Shown here in pieces: positions 5,751 through 13,180 of a DNA stretch of 20,696 nt (position 1 is its first letter; every line of letters begins with the position of its first letter). The stretch comes from a virus. Position numbers and translations under genes: made by a program. Under the pieces are notes generated by a model. It did not search any database, was not told the DNA's origin, and saw only the letters and a program-made list of their open reading frames with translations. Location: positions 1 through 20,696 of the IMG/VR virus record IMGVR_UViG_3300046737_000119. One strand, given 5' to 3'.

Positions 5751-6356
5751 CGGCGGCGCCTCCCGCCGTAGTCCGACGCCGGTGGGTGTCATCTGGACGC
5801 ACATCACGTCGCATGGCGCCGCCGCAGCGGCATTGGTCACGACGTTGACCGACGTGGTGCTGATAATCGCCACGTTGGCGTGAAAGCTCGTCGAGCCGTA
5901 GAGGTTGGCCGAACATGTCGGCACGGCCGTGAACCGGCCCGCCGGGAGCGTGATGGATGCGCCGCCCCCGCCGGTCGGGACGCTCTGATTGGCGGTGAAC
6001 ATGGCGAAGGGTAGGGGTCGGCTGACGCCGGAAACGACCTGATAGACCACGCCGGTCGATCGCATCGTCAACCCGACCTTTTGAGCGCCGGCCTGGTAGA
6101 CGTCGAGCAGCAGGCCCCCGCCGCTGGGCACGCCGATGATGCATTCGTATGTGCTGCCCCCGTCGAGTTTCAGCAGCCGTACATATCGCGTGGTGGCGTT
6201 GGCGACGTCCCCGACCTTGAAATCGCCGGTGGGCATCGTGAAGCCGTCTTTCAGCAGCGATTCGATCTTGTCGCCGATGGCTTTCATCTGCGTCGGGCCG
6301 TCGGGCGCGTTCGTGGAGTCTGGATATGGAATGGCGTAGTAGGGGGTGTTGCCCAT
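5517..6356 (-). CDS. Tail fibre-like protein with C-terminal zinc-knuckle domain
   Basis: A 279-residue frame. Residues 1-200 fit actinophage fibre-like proteins: MGNTPYYAIPYPDSTNAPDG, a helix ending DKIESLLKDGF, and a beta-rich Gly/Ala/Thr section. Residues 203-250 carry two cysteine pairs (TCHTEGC and VCGVCGVDI), as in small zinc-binding proteins that are usually separate genes in related phages. The end is charged (RRKASRKGEPEALRDQ). No stop separates the two parts. An internal ATG at 5750 has GGGAGG 8 nt upstream, so a 77-residue zinc protein may also be made. ATG 6356 is preceded by GAGGAGA. The fibre assignment is moderate; the fusion is visible in the frame. Confidence 0.82.
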   Translation of the reverse strand: MGNTPYYAIPYPDSTNAPDGPTQMKAIGDKIESLLKDGFTMPTGDFKVGDVANATTRYVRLLKLDGGSTYECIIGVPSGGGLLLDVYQAGAQKVGLTMRSTGVVYQVVSGVSRPLPFAMFTANQSVPTGGGGASITLPAGRFTAVPTCSANLYGSTSFHANVAIISTTSVNVVTNAAAAAPCDVMCVQMTPTGVGLRREAPPMPKSAVTRTATCHTEGCDNAEHALEVVSITDETLIVCGVCGVDIADVAGGPAAARRKASRKGEPEALRDQAAADQPE

Positions 6357-6366
6357 GGTCTTCTCC

Positions 6367-7122
6367 TCATACCCAGGTGATGTTGAGCGCGCCGGTCTGG
6401 CCTGACTGCGTCAGGGATGCCAGGGCCACGAATGGTGCCGCGGTGGCGGTGTATATGCCGAGGCCGGCGGCGGTCCCGGCGATGATCTGATTGATCCATG
6501 CGATCGGCACGGGCAGCCACGCCGCGGCGCCGACCGCGACCGCGCCGATGACAGTGGGGCCGGCCACGGATACCGGGTCGCCGGATGTGGGGGCGGTTTT
6601 CGAGTTGTGCAGGTACAGGCTGATATTCGCGGGGTCGGCGGGGGTCCCGCCGCGGCGGTCGACGAATACCTGCGCGGTGGTGAGACTCAGCCCGGTCATG
6701 GTCGCGGCGATCGCGTCGCCGTAGAACCAGGCGCCGCGGTTGACGCCGGTGCCGTCGTCGTCGCCGGATAGGACGTCGGTGCGGTCGGTGCGGCGGGCGC
6801 CGCGCCAGGTCCCGGCGTCGAGCGCCGGCCAGGTGATCGACCCCCCGGCGGGGACAGCTGGGGGCGTCGGCACGGGGGTTGGGGCGGTGCCGGTGGCCAG
6901 GGCCATGATCGCCCATGCTTCGCCGATGTCGGTGGTGGCCACCAGGACCACATCGCCGACGGCGGGTGTGAAATGCAGCCCGCGGCGCATGGTGATGTTC
7001 GCGCCGTTGACGTTGACCTGCAGGCGGTTCCCGGCCACGAGCGCGGCGACGACCCCGGTGCGCAGGCTGGCCGCGGCGGATGGTTTCGGGGCCAGGACCC
7101 CGGCCAGGTCAACGGGTGGCAT
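6367..7122 (-). CDS. Minor tail protein with OB-fold-like N-terminal domain
   Basis: A 251-residue protein with ATG 7122 preceded by GAGGAGG at 5 nt. Residues 15-75 read as a small beta barrel (GNRLQVNVNGANITMRRGLH, AVGDVVLVATTDIGEAWAI), the pattern of OB-fold domains in baseplate and tail-hub proteins. A Pro-rich linker (GTAPTPVPTPPAVPAGG) follows. The second half is Ala/Gly-rich with beta-strand tendency (GAWFYGDAIAATMTGLSLTT) and may be an adhesive or carbohydrate-binding part. No enzyme motif is seen. The stop lies within the ribosome binding site of the next gene. Its place after the DUF5047-like gene fits a tail-tip or receptor-binding role, which is inference. Confidence 0.8.
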   Translation of the reverse strand: MPPVDLAGVLAPKPSAAASLRTGVVAALVAGNRLQVNVNGANITMRRGLHFTPAVGDVVLVATTDIGEAWAIMALATGTAPTPVPTPPAVPAGGSITWPALDAGTWRGARRTDRTDVLSGDDDGTGVNRGAWFYGDAIAATMTGLSLTTAQVFVDRRGGTPADPANISLYLHNSKTAPTSGDPVSVAGPTVIGAVAVGAAAWLPVPIAWINQIIAGTAAGLGIYTATAAPFVALASLTQSGQTGALNITWV

Positions 7123-7132
7123 CAGGGCCTCC

Positions 7133-8281
7133 TCATAGCGTCGGCAGACTCGGCGCGACCTGAACGGTGGCGGTGGCGGGGCCGTCGGCGGACATCGGCA
7201 ATACGAGCCGGCGTAGGCGGCCGGTGACGGTACGCCGCGGGGTGACGATCGTGACGGTGGTCAGGCCCGGTTCCATCGCCGGGTTCGGCACGAGCCCGAC
7301 CGTGATGTCCTGCTGCCTGCTTTTCAGGTAGGTGTTCAATCGGGTCGTCGCGGCGGCCTGGGCCTGCGCAACGGTCGTGATCATCGGCGAGGCGTAGAAC
7401 GCCGGCACCCGCCCGAACGGCCCATCCCATCGGGTCGGGGACGTCGGGTCGGTGTCGTAGGCGATGCCCTGCACCGGGGCGGCGTCGGTGTCCTGTTCCC
7501 CGCGGGCGACCGTGGCGTTATAGATCCCGTCGCGGCCGTACTCCTCGCTGATGGTTATCAGCCCGCCGTCGACGGCGCCGGTGACCGTGATGTCCCCACT
7601 GGTCACGGTGGCCAGTTGTCGGATGGCAAGGTTTCCAGCGCGGTCCATGAACACTTTCACTCCGGCGACGCCGGCCAGGGACTTGACCGCGGCCATGCGG
7701 TTGTCGTCGTAGATCACATCGGCGGGGACGTTCGGGTCGGTGACCGCGGGCCACGCGGCGATGGGCACCAGCCCGGCACACAGGCGGCGGATCTCGGCGA
7801 GGCATTTCGCCCCCGCTCCGGGCTGGCTGATCGTGAGGAACTTCGAGTCGTCGACCCGTGCCATCCGGTCGACGAGTTCCAGCTCGAGCTCCGCGCCGCC
7901 GGAGACCCATGCGCCGGTCGGGTCGGTGCGCCACCGTTCGTCGGATGTGGCGTTCTGGATCCGGAACCAGCCCAGCGACACATACTCGGTGCCGCCCGAG
8001 GGTAGGACCACGCCGTAGCGGAGCTGGATCTCATGACCCCACGGGGTGATGCGGGTGGTCTCCTGCCCGATGACGGGCACCCATGCCCCAGTGCGGTCGG
8101 CAACGGTGACGGTGCCGCCGCTGCGGATATCGGCGTCGTCGTCGATGGTGAGCGTGCCGCCGGTGATCGGCACATCCCCGATGATCATCTGCCCGCCGTA
8201 CCAGACGTCGCCGCGGATCACGATCCGGTGGGAGCTGCGGACAGCGGCGGCGAACGTCGCGGAGACGGGCAGCAGCGCCAT
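7133..8281 (-). CDS. DUF5047-like minor tail protein
   Basis: A 382-residue protein in the tail-tip position, like the DUF5047 minor tail proteins of actinophages. It begins MALLPVSATFAAAVRSSHRI, then GGQMIIGDVPITGGTLTID, a beta pattern typical of the group. LRYGVVLPSGGTEYVSLGWF leads to a segment with ELELVDRMARVDDSKF. Later regions resemble tail-hub folds (VPADVIYDDNRMAAVKSLAG, GVKVFMDRAGNLAI). It starts at ATG 8281, two nt after the previous stop. A 14-codon in-phase extension exists but lacks a site and overlaps the previous gene. Its TGA sits in the strong GAGGAGG for the next gene. Confidence 0.85.
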   Translation of the reverse strand: MALLPVSATFAAAVRSSHRIVIRGDVWYGGQMIIGDVPITGGTLTIDDDADIRSGGTVTVADRTGAWVPVIGQETTRITPWGHEIQLRYGVVLPSGGTEYVSLGWFRIQNATSDERWRTDPTGAWVSGGAELELELVDRMARVDDSKFLTISQPGAGAKCLAEIRRLCAGLVPIAAWPAVTDPNVPADVIYDDNRMAAVKSLAGVAGVKVFMDRAGNLAIRQLATVTSGDITVTGAVDGGLITISEEYGRDGIYNATVARGEQDTDAAPVQGIAYDTDPTSPTRWDGPFGRVPAFYASPMITTVAQAQAAATTRLNTYLKSRQQDITVGLVPNPAMEPGLTTVTIVTPRRTVTGRLRRLVLPMSADGPATATVQVAPSLPTL

Positions 8282-8283
8282 GA

Positions 8284-9093
8284 CTACGCGCCCGGGTCGG
8301 GGTTGCGCAGGACCTCGAGCCACGTCGCCTTACTGCTCATCAGCGCGTTCCAGCTCGAGTACAGGGCCTTGACCGTCGCCCACGTGTAGACGGGGAAGAA
8401 CAGGCCCGGGTCGGGCCGCCCGGCCGGGATGAGTTCGGTGTGCCACTGCTGCCGGGGGTCGGTCGCGTCGAAGAACATCGCGGTTTCGGTGAGGTCCCCC
8501 ATCGCGAAGAAACCACCGCGCCAATACCACGACGTCGGGGTGCGCAGCTGGATGACCGGCACATCGGCCAGGGCGGTGAGGGTGGCCGCGGCGGCGGCGG
8601 ACTGCGTCAGGATGTCCATCACCGAGGCGGGTTGACTGCGGCGGCCGGTGATCACGATCGCGGAGTCCGCGACGAGCGGGCGCAGCTGCGCCATGTCGCG
8701 GGCGTATGTGCGGCTGGGCCACTCCAGCGCCGTCCACGTCATCGCCAGGGACGGGTTCGACGGGTCGATCACCCACGGGCAGCCGGTCGCCACGTTCAAC
8801 GTGACGGCGTTGGATGCGGCCGACTCCGTCGACGGCACACCGGCGGCGTCATAACCGATCAGCGTGTATGTCAGCGCCACCCCGAACGGCGCCTCGAAAT
8901 CAACGACGATCGTGGGCCCGACCCCGACCGGTTTACGGACCGCTGCGCGTACCGGTTCCTTGCCCGTCGACGAGTTGCGGTTCACGGTGACGGTGACGAC
9001 CCCCGCCGGTGGGGTGAACACGACATCGACCCGGGGGCAGGGCGACGCGTCGGTGTGCCCGGTGGCCGTCGCCGCGCCCGGGGTGGTGGTCAC
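8284..9093 (-). CDS. Minor tail protein with N-terminal beta domain
   Basis: A 269-residue protein that starts at GTG 9093 in a 4-bp overlap with the tape-measure stop. A much longer frame exists upstream but is a shadow of the tape measure. The first 110 residues are beta-rich and Val/Thr-rich (RVDVVFTPPAGVVTVTVNRN, later FEAPFGVALTYTLIGYD), like a fibronectin type III-style domain. The remainder has Trp-rich segments (TSWYWRGGFFAMGDLTETAM, DPRQQWHTELIPAGRPD) reminiscent of actinophage distal tail proteins. It lies where the distal tail protein usually follows the tape measure. It gives way to the next minor tail gene after 2 nt. Confidence 0.82.
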   Translation of the reverse strand: MTTTPGAATATGHTDASPCPRVDVVFTPPAGVVTVTVNRNSSTGKEPVRAAVRKPVGVGPTIVVDFEAPFGVALTYTLIGYDAAGVPSTESAASNAVTLNVATGCPWVIDPSNPSLAMTWTALEWPSRTYARDMAQLRPLVADSAIVITGRRSQPASVMDILTQSAAAAATLTALADVPVIQLRTPTSWYWRGGFFAMGDLTETAMFFDATDPRQQWHTELIPAGRPDPGLFFPVYTWATVKALYSSWNALMSSKATWLEVLRNPDPGA

Positions 9094-10916
9094 TGCGCCG
9101 GCCGTCCGTTGAGGATCCGCCGCGCCAAGATCCGGTTCTGCGCGACGGTCACTTTCGTGACGGCCTTCTCCACGACCTGGCCGTCGAGGACCAGTTGGAA
9201 CGTCGCACCCGCGAGGGGGTTGGCCGGCGAGCGCGGGTCCGTTGATGTTGATCTTGTGTGGGTGGTCGCGGCGGTGGCGGGCATGGGTGCGGGCGCGACC
9301 GGGGCGGGTGCCGCCAGGCCGGCGACCCCCAGGAACGGTTTCAACGCTGACGGGATACCGGGGATGCTTTTGATCTTGTCGATCAGGGACTGGATCATCG
9401 ACTTGACGCGGTCGATCGCACCGGCGATCCCGTTGGCGATGCCGTCGAATATCCCGATGATCGTGTCCTTCGCGGTGCGGAACGCGTTCACGAGCCAGTC
9501 GACGGCGACGCTGTTGCGCACCGACTGCCACGCGGAGCGGATGCCGTTGGCTGCGTTGACGACCGCGGACCACAGGGTGCGGGCGGCGGTGGCGACGGCG
9601 CGGAACGTGACGGCGATCGCGGTGGCGATGATGGCGACCGCCGAGCGCAGCATGCGCCATTGGGCGACGACCCCGGCGATGACGATTTTCGTGGAGGACC
9701 ACAGGACCTGTATCGCGAAGACGATCGCCCGGATCAGGGCCTTGATGACGGTGACGGTCGTGCCGATGCTGGGCGTCAGGATCTTCCACGCCGCGATCAT
9801 CGCCGGGACGGCGGTGCGGACGGTCGCCGCGACCTCCTGAAATGTGGGCTGCAGCTGCCGCCATGCGTCGACGGCGGCGGCGGCGACCGACCCGGCTGCC
9901 GATTTGATCTCGGCCCAGGCTTTCAGGACGGCGGTGCGGAATGCTTCGGAGTTTTTCCATGCCAGGACGACCGCGGCGACGAACAGGGCTATGGCGGCGA
10001 CGATCGCCAGGATGGGCACTACCAGCGGCGCGGCCAGGGCGTTCGTGATGGCCAACGCGACGTTGAGGATGATGACCGCGGCGGCCAGCGCCAGCACGGC
10101 GACGATGATCGCAGTGAACAGCTTGGGGTGTTTCCCCGCCCACTGGGCTACGCCGGCCAGGACCGTCGTGAGGGCGGTCATGGCAGGTAGCAGGGCCTGC
10201 CCGATCGCGGCCTTCGCGTTCTCGAATTTCGCCGCGGCTTTCTGTTGGGCGACGGCGAGGGTGTTGGAGTTGCGGGCGAATTGATCGGCCGTCGTTGCGC
10301 CGGCTTGCTGCATCAGCGCCAGGACGGCGGCGGCGCGGGCTGCCTTCGCCTGTTGGCCGGTCAGCTTGTTTTGTCCCTTGGCCAATAGGCGGGCGTTGAC
10401 ATCGGCCTGTTTGACGTTGATTCCGTACCGTTCGATCGGATCATATTCGCCGCGCAGGGTGGCTGATAGCGCCTGAACCGCTTCGACGGTCGTACCGCCG
10501 TAGGTCGCCGCCAGGTCGGCGCCCATCTTGATCAGATCCTTCGTCTTGCCGATCACCTGATCCTGCGGTATGCCCAGGTTGCCCAGCTGCGAGCCGATGA
10601 GCGCCGCCGTCCGGGCGTAGTCAGCCGCGGCGAGGCCGACGCTATCCGCTGCGGTCGCCGCCCATGCCTTGACGGTGTCGGCCGATTTCCCAAACACGGT
10701 GTCGACGGCGGCCATCGCCTGCTGTTGTTTCTTCGCGGCGTCGATGACCATGTCGGCGCCGGCGAGCGCTGCGGTGCCGATCGCGATCGCGGGCAGGGCC
10801 GCTTTCTGGATCCCGCTCGCCCACTTACTGGTGGTCTTCCCGGCGGACTGCAGCTTCGCCGCGGCCTGTGTGGTGTCCGCAACGACCTTGACGATGAGTG
10901 TCGTACTCAGGGCCAT
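9090..10916 (-). CDS. Tail tape measure protein
   Basis: A 608-residue, Ala-rich, mostly helical protein that sets tail length and is probably ejected with DNA. It begins MALSTTLIVKVVADTTQAAA and carries conserved tape-measure elements (VGLAAADYARTAALIGSQLG, AGATTADQFARNSNTLAVAQ). A long hydrophobic stretch at about residues 265-325 and several more membrane-like segments follow, then FRTAKDTIIGIFDGIANGIA and an Ala/Pro-rich end. ATG 10916 follows the chaperone stop by 1 nt, with GGAAC upstream. The size implies a rather short siphovirus tail, using about 0.15 nm per residue, a general rule and not a measurement. Its stop overlaps the next gene (GTGA). Confidence 0.93.
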   Translation of the reverse strand: MALSTTLIVKVVADTTQAAAKLQSAGKTTSKWASGIQKAALPAIAIGTAALAGADMVIDAAKKQQQAMAAVDTVFGKSADTVKAWAATAADSVGLAAADYARTAALIGSQLGNLGIPQDQVIGKTKDLIKMGADLAATYGGTTVEAVQALSATLRGEYDPIERYGINVKQADVNARLLAKGQNKLTGQQAKAARAAAVLALMQQAGATTADQFARNSNTLAVAQQKAAAKFENAKAAIGQALLPAMTALTTVLAGVAQWAGKHPKLFTAIIVAVLALAAAVIILNVALAITNALAAPLVVPILAIVAAIALFVAAVVLAWKNSEAFRTAVLKAWAEIKSAAGSVAAAAVDAWRQLQPTFQEVAATVRTAVPAMIAAWKILTPSIGTTVTVIKALIRAIVFAIQVLWSSTKIVIAGVVAQWRMLRSAVAIIATAIAVTFRAVATAARTLWSAVVNAANGIRSAWQSVRNSVAVDWLVNAFRTAKDTIIGIFDGIANGIAGAIDRVKSMIQSLIDKIKSIPGIPSALKPFLGVAGLAAPAPVAPAPMPATAATTHTRSTSTDPRSPANPLAGATFQLVLDGQVVEKAVTKVTVAQNRILARRILNGRPAQ

Positions 10917-10917
10917 G

Positions 10918-11031
10918 TCAGCGTTCCTGCTGCTCCTCGAGTAGCGCCAGGGCGGTCGCGATGGTCGCGTCGTCTTCGTCCCACCACGCCGCCGGGGCGG
11001 TCGCGGTGGCCAGGGCTATGGCGACGACCAT
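10918..11031 (-). CDS. Tail assembly chaperone, second frame (gpT-like extension)
   Basis: A 37-residue frame, -1 relative to the chaperone gene, with an ATG at 11031 and TGA at 10918, 1 nt before the tape-measure start. It reads MVVAIALATATAPAAWWDED, then DATIATALALLEEQQER, matching the acidic, Trp-containing helical end of gpT-like extensions. In relatives it is made as a fusion through a programmed -1 frameshift. In this sequence no canonical X-XXY-YYZ slippery heptamer is visible in the permitted window (the last 17 or so codons of the first frame). A TGA in the -1 frame just upstream bounds that window. Independent initiation at the ATG is possible but has no good ribosome binding site. 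Confidence 0.75.
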   Translation of the reverse strand: MVVAIALATATAPAAWWDEDDATIATALALLEEQQER

Positions 11032-11342
11032 CCGGGCCCGGGATCCGGCGGGGTAGGGTCCACGTCATCGTCCGCGGCGGGGTCCTGAATCGGTTCGATG
11101 TGCGCCACGTCTTTCTCGAACTGGCCGAGCGTCATGTTGACCAGTTCGAGGCGTACCGCGGCGTGCCAGCACACGAAGTTCTGGAAGAAGAAGATCCCTT
11201 CCTGCATCCCGGGCCAGTCGCGGTGGCGGGCCTTCTCACGGTCGAACGAAACCATGTCGGCGTTCGCGACTTGAATTTCGTGTTGCGTCCCGTCGGCCAT
11301 GTACAGGCGGTACCGGGGGGCGGTCAGTTTCTGGTCACTCAT
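11016..11342 (-). CDS. Tail assembly chaperone, first frame (gpG-like)
   Basis: A 108-residue protein starting at ATG 11342 just after the gp10-like gene. It fits the actinophage tail chaperone pattern: a beta-strand start (RYRLYMADGTQHEIQVANAD), a helical middle (DWPGMQEGIFFFQNFVCWHA), and an acidic proline-rich end (DPAADDDVDPTPPDPGPGWS). Such proteins coat the tape measure before tube assembly. A second open frame, -1 relative to this one, starts before its stop and runs to the tape measure. That arrangement normally yields a frameshifted fusion (gpGT-like). Confidence 0.87.
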   Translation of the reverse strand: MSDQKLTAPRYRLYMADGTQHEIQVANADMVSFDREKARHRDWPGMQEGIFFFQNFVCWHAAVRLELVNMTLGQFEKDVAHIEPIQDPAADDDVDPTPPDPGPGWSSP

Positions 11343-11725
11343 CAGGTCGCTCCGTGGATCGTGGACACGATGCGGGTGATGCGGTCGTCGATCGCGGCGA
11401 CCGCGGCGGGTTGCGAGCTCTGCAGGGTTTCCGCCAGCCACGGCTGCGGTTCGATGTTGTGGCCCGGCCAGCCGTTGTGGATGACCCGGGCGTAGGGGAT
11501 GCCGGGGCCTCCGGCGGTGACCGTCGCGGTGGCGCGGTCCCACGCGGGGCGGGTGGATCCGGCGAGGCGGCCCGTACGCCGCGGCGCCCGGCCGCGGGAC
11601 GTGTTGGCCATCCGGACCGCGATGCCCTGGCTCACGGCGCGCATGTCGGTCATCGACCTGGCGGCGGCGGCCATCGTCGCCGCGAGCCGGTCCGCGCCGA
11701 TGACCTGCACCCCGGGGGTGGTCAT
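11342..11725 (-). CDS. HK97 gp10-like tail/head-tail joining protein
   Basis: A 127-residue protein with the gp10-like signature: a helical start (MTTPGVQVIGADRLAATMAA), then RAPRRTGRLAGSTRPAW, which fits the AP..TGrL..S pattern of the family, then IPYARVIHNGWPGHNI and a C-terminal helix. ATG 11725 overlaps the tube stop (ATGA). The frame is open further upstream inside the tube gene, but that part is a shadow. Family members occupy the head-tail joining or tail-completion position. Its TGA overlaps the next ATG by one base. Confidence 0.85.
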   Translation of the reverse strand: MTTPGVQVIGADRLAATMAAAARSMTDMRAVSQGIAVRMANTSRGRAPRRTGRLAGSTRPAWDRATATVTAGGPGIPYARVIHNGWPGHNIEPQPWLAETLQSSQPAAVAAIDDRITRIVSTIHGAT

Positions 11726-12171
11726 ACTCCGACGCGTTCCCGGGCGGTGGTCACAGGGCTGGTCCCCCACACCGGGTCGCCGACGATGTCCCACTCGAAA
11801 TCTACGGACATGTTCTTCTTGACCTCGTCGCCGCCGACGTCGAGCGGGTCGACGGTCAGGGTGCCGGTCACGGACTTCCCCGCGGCCGTGTTCGGGGTGA
11901 ACACGAACGGGAAGCTGTTGCCCTTGTTGTCCCAGGTGAAATCGACCATGCCGCCGTCGGACAGGTCCAGCAGGACCGTGCCGGTCATCTTCGCGGTGTA
12001 GGTCGCCGCCCCGGCCAGGGTGTCCCCACACAGGGTCGGGATGTCGTCCTCTTTATCCTTCGACCACTCGACCATGGCGGCCGACAACTGGCACGACATG
12101 TCGAGCATGTCGGGCGCGGTCGCGCCGATGGTGAGTTCACCCGGGCCGAGTTTCGTAGCGGTACCGGCCAT
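11722..12171 (-). CDS. Major tail tube protein
   Basis: A 149-residue tube protein that stacks as rings to form the non-contractile tail. It matches the actinophage tube group: MAGTATKLGPGELTIGATA at the start, a segment reading LCGDTLAGAATYTAKMTGTV, then LLDLSDGGMVDFTWDNKGN and FVFTPNTAAGKSVTGTLTVD. The end has the DFEWDIVGDPVWGT signature. GGAGAGGAAC just before ATG 12171 is a good binding site. The stop overlaps the next start (ATGA). It lies before the gp10-like protein, the reverse of the order usually seen in HK97-type phages. Confidence 0.9.
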   Translation of the reverse strand: MAGTATKLGPGELTIGATAPDMLDMSCQLSAAMVEWSKDKEDDIPTLCGDTLAGAATYTAKMTGTVLLDLSDGGMVDFTWDNKGNSFPFVFTPNTAAGKSVTGTLTVDPLDVGGDEVKKNMSVDFEWDIVGDPVWGTSPVTTARERVGV

Positions 12172-12180
12172 GTTCCTCTC

Positions 12181-12549
12181 CTAAACGGTGACGTTGAAGA
12201 TCAGCACCGGGACGTTGCCGCCGTCGGCGACGATCACCTGCCCCGGCGTGATGGTCGTGATCTGGTATTCGGCCAGGGCGGTGGCGACCGGGTCTATCAG
12301 GGCATCCCCGGCCGCCACCGTTGACATCGGATCACCACCTGGCAGCGCGACGCATGTCTGCCAGTCGGTTTCCGCCACGCACATCGCCACCGGCCGGGCG
12401 GTCTGCCACGTCGGCCACACGTCCCATACCGCGATCGGGTGCGGCTGGACCGGTTTCGCCGACAGGGTGATCGGGTCCCCGTTGAATGTGGCGGAGACGC
12501 CATCCAGCGCAGCGACGAGCTCGGCCCGTATCTGCGCCAGATCGACCAT
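12181..12549 (-). CDS. Putative tail completion/terminator protein
   Basis: A 122-residue protein directly before the tail tube gene. It begins MVDLAQIRAELVAALDGVSA, a helix typical of small tail-completion or head-tail joining proteins. It continues with beta-rich segments (HPIAVWDVWPTWQ, CVAETDWQTCVALPGG), then a helix and a final strand ending VPVLIFNVTV. These proteins cap the tail and join it to the head. ATG 12549 lies 9 nt after the secreted-protein stop, with no strong ribosome binding site. Its TAG is followed by GGAGAGGAAC for the next gene. The assignment relies on position and fold style. Confidence 0.7.
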   Translation of the reverse strand: MVDLAQIRAELVAALDGVSATFNGDPITLSAKPVQPHPIAVWDVWPTWQTARPVAMCVAETDWQTCVALPGGDPMSTVAAGDALIDPVATALAEYQITTITPGQVIVADGGNVPVLIFNVTV

Positions 12550-12558
12550 GACGGTTTG

Positions 12559-13014
12559 TCAGCGGTCCGTGGGGACGCACCGCAGCCGCAGCCGCGTGGT
12601 CACGGGACGCAGGACGTCATCGTCGTCATCCCACCAGTCGCCATCATCGTCGTCGTGGCCGCGGCCTGCGGTGCGCAGCACGCTGTCGACGTCAACGGCG
12701 TCGACCTCCTCGCGGCTGGATCGCCGCACACCTGGGCGGCAGCTCCACAGCATCCGACCGTCGTCGATCAGGACGCGGATGAAACACAGGCGGCGTTCGC
12801 ACCGCTGCTCGAACGTGACGGTGGGTCGGGGTCGGACCCGGTCCCGGTCGTCGTGGTCGGTGCCGGCGATGGTCTGCGGCGCGCTGGCCGCCGCGGTGTC
12901 GGCCGTCTCGGGGATGGGCATGGCGTGTGCCGCGGGGACGCCGAGCGTCGCGGCGGCGAGCGCGGCCACGGAGAGCAGACTGGCCCGCCGTGCTACCGCC
13001 TGAATCGTGAACAC
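12559..13014 (-). CDS. Predicted secreted protein with four cysteines in the connector-tail operon
   Basis: A 151-residue protein starting at GTG 13014 with GAGGAG 6 nt upstream. The N terminus looks like a secretory signal: a short basic region with two adjacent Arg (RR), a hydrophobic run (LLSVAALAAATLGV), and a cleavage-like AHA followed by M near residue 31. The mature part begins with an Ala/Thr-rich segment, then has four Cys (EQRC, RLCF, LWSC, RLRC) that could pair as disulfides outside the cell. A strongly acidic Asp/Trp patch (DDDDGDWWDDDDD) lies between the last two. Codon third positions are strongly GC, so it is coding and of the same style as its neighbours. I do not recognise a family. 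A secreted protein is not expected between connector and tail genes; a lysogenic-conversion (moron) or envelope-acting role is inference. A poorly conserved stopper cannot be ruled out. Confidence 0.78.
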   Translation of the reverse strand: MFTIQAVARRASLLSVAALAAATLGVPAAHAMPIPETADTAAASAPQTIAGTDHDDRDRVRPRPTVTFEQRCERRLCFIRVLIDDGRMLWSCRPGVRRSSREEVDAVDVDSVLRTAGRGHDDDDGDWWDDDDDVLRPVTTRLRLRCVPTDR

Positions 13015-13028
13015 GAACTACTCCTCAC

Positions 13029-13169
13029 CTAGAAGACTTCGTCGTCGTCGGGATCGGTCGGGTTGGGCGCCGGCGGCGCCGGTGGCGCCGGTTCCGGGTC
13101 ATGCGGTACCGGGGGCCCGGATGGCGGGCGGCCCGGGTGCCGCTGCGGGGTCCTGTCGTCGTCTCTCAT
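13029..13169 (-). CDS. 46-residue proline-rich acidic-ended small protein
   Basis: A short gene with ATG 13169 and TAG at 13029. AAGGAG lies 6 nt before the start and overlaps the stop region of the connector gene, which makes translation likely. The protein begins MRDDDRTPQRHPGRPPSGPP, continues with Pro/Ala repeats (PEPAPPAPPAPNP), and ends DPDDDEVF. It is probably disordered. I do not recognise a family. It sits between the connector and a signal-peptide protein, and its stop is followed closely by a GAGGAG ribosome binding site for the latter. It could be a spacer or assembly factor, but no function can be claimed. Confidence 0.7.
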   Translation of the reverse strand: MRDDDRTPQRHPGRPPSGPPVPHDPEPAPPAPPAPNPTDPDDDEVF

Positions 13170-13180
13170 GTCGACTCTCC

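Noticed and set aside
8440-9840. Long plus-strand open frame (466 codons)
   Set aside because: It lies opposite the tape measure and minor tail genes, has no family features or ribosome binding site, and arises from GC-rich third positions.
12188-13032. Plus-strand open frames opposite the secreted protein and tail completion gene
   Set aside because: Composition is Arg/Ser- or Gly/Asp-rich without a recognisable domain, and the minus strand has strong ribosome binding sites and signal-peptide structure.
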